Assembly: GCA_900491605.1 (NCBI GenBank)
Contig: UESW01004011.1
Coordinates: forward strand, 1,159,485 to 1,223,484
Source: Calamus simplicifolius
Lineage: Eukaryota; Streptophyta; Magnoliopsida; Arecales; Arecaceae
Length of the DNA stretch: 64,000 nucleotides
Direction of reading: 5' to 3'
In this document: one piece after another, positions 63,288 through 64,000 of the stretch
How the letters are laid out: the number at the start of each line of letters is the position of its first letter
Position numbering within the stretch: position 1 is the stretch's first letter
Notes under the pieces: model-generated
Told to the model about the DNA's origin: nothing
The model's database searches: none
Seen by the model: the letters and a program-made list of their open reading frames with translations, nothing else
Position numbers and translations under genes: made by a program

Positions 63288-64000
63288 TTACAAATTGGTT
63301 CTAATGATTCTTGTTAAATGATCTAAAATCCTTTGCATTCCATCACTCTGAGTTCCTACAAATTCTTTCAATCTTCTGTCAACAAAAGAGCAAGCAGTCA
63401 TGATTTTATCTTGAAGCTCGCATTGCACTTGAATAGGTCTCAGAATCTCCACAGATATCTTTAAGTTCTTCAAATATATTTTCAGATCATTACTTAAGGA
63501 ATCCGCAGATGAACTAAGAGTTGATTCTATTTTGCCAATGCGATCATCCAGGGAATAAAGGGTTTCTTTAAGATTCATAAACTTATTATCAAACTCAGTC
63601 TTCAATTCATCCTTCTGAGCAGCAAGCAATCCTTTGAGTTGCTCCAATTGAAGGTCTGAAAAACCAACTGATGAAGTGGATGACTGAACATGAACTTGAG
63701 CGGTGCAGGGGCAGGAACAGGACTGCTAGGCTGCGGAGAGGAACCCTCACAGATGGTCCAGCCTCAAAAGATGCAGAAGGTCTAGGTTCAGGGGCTCTCT
63801 CATCCAAGCTGCCTTTCCTTTCCCATTGCCCGTTGACCTTAACAAATCCCATCCGATGCAAGGTGGCCAAACTGTAGTAATCAGTATGCCTGAGATTCTT
63901 GGAAGGTTCATTGTCTAATCACAACACCTTGGCTCCTGAAAACCATAGTTAGCACCATGCCGTAGGGTAAGGACGATCTTCTTTTCCCTCCAGCCTCAGC
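63288..64000 (-). pseudogene. S4 extra ORF, C-terminal part
   Basis: The coiled coil (63288-63647) includes LKGLLAAQKDELKTEFDNKF, MNLKETLYSLDDRIGKIEST and LQDKIMTACSFVDRRLKEFV, homologous to 42400-42777 of S3. Upstream on the minus strand are MATLHRMGFVKVNGQWERKG and decayed domain sequence. A shift at about 63650 separates the two frames. The N-terminus is outside the window. Confidence 0.65.

Larger units (their letters stand above)
61256..64000 (-). mobile_element. S4: Sirevirus, 3' part only
   Basis: S4 begins with its 3' LTR at 61256 and continues past the window end through the polypurine cluster and the C-terminal extra ORF. Orientation is minus. The candidate target duplicate is GCCAA (61251-61255); its partner would be outside the window. 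The LTR is most like S3 and S2 in its U5 half but carries its own version of the palindromic motif. Confidence 0.85.

Noticed and set aside
1..64000. Complete viral genome or endogenous pararetrovirus
   Set aside because: All RT domains are in Ty1/copia or Ty3/gypsy order with LTRs and target duplications. No movement protein, coat protein or inclusion body gene is seen.

Overview
This is a plant nuclear window made almost entirely of transposable elements nested inside one another. The plant origin follows from Sirevirus-type Ty1/copia elements, Tat-type Ty3/gypsy elements, a CACTA transposon carrying intron-containing pieces of two plant genes (plastid HDS/ispG and YIF1), and many TATA boxes and AATAAA signals. 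The species cannot be named from the sequence; a monocot with a large, repeat-rich genome is my guess only. I see no intact host gene.

Layout. The oldest element seen is a Ty3/gypsy Tat-lineage element, here called T1, on the minus strand. Its pol runs from about 61255 down to 57837. Its long 3' region holds a tandem hairpin array and an oppositely oriented (plus-strand) gene, the antisense ORF. A Sirevirus, S1 (minus, 876-32116), jumped into codon 17 of that antisense ORF, duplicating GATAG. S1 was then hit four times: by Sirevirus S2 (5763-16213, target duplication GTGTG), by a 2.3-kb Sirevirus-like solo LTR (18798-21142), by a shrunken Tat-type element T2 (22732-25349), and by a CACTA transposon (25972 to about 31305) that carries exons of YIF1 and ispG.

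The block from the S1 LTR end through the T1 antisense ORF, hairpin array and half of pol (about 9.4 kb) is present twice in tandem: copy A (31306-51088) and copy B (51099 to about 60515). A young Sirevirus S3 (plus, 34670-45144, target duplication AGACC) sits only in copy A, and copy B keeps the empty site. A fourth Sirevirus S4 (minus) begins at 61256 inside T1 pol and runs off the window.

How the parts fit. The Sireviruses share gag, protease, integrase, RT and RNase H, then an extra ORF with a plant transposon domain and coiled coil, then a cluster of polypurine tracts. Each LTR carries an array of about 10-12 near-palindromes (GAGTCGACTC type) upstream of AACGG motifs and a TATA box. A second array of the same sequence variant lies just ahead of the extra ORF. 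T1 and T2 carry an antisense gene with its own TATA box, and in T1 also intron signals and a poly(A) signal. All coding regions are broken to some degree. Many breaks are single-base indels, some of which may be assembly errors.
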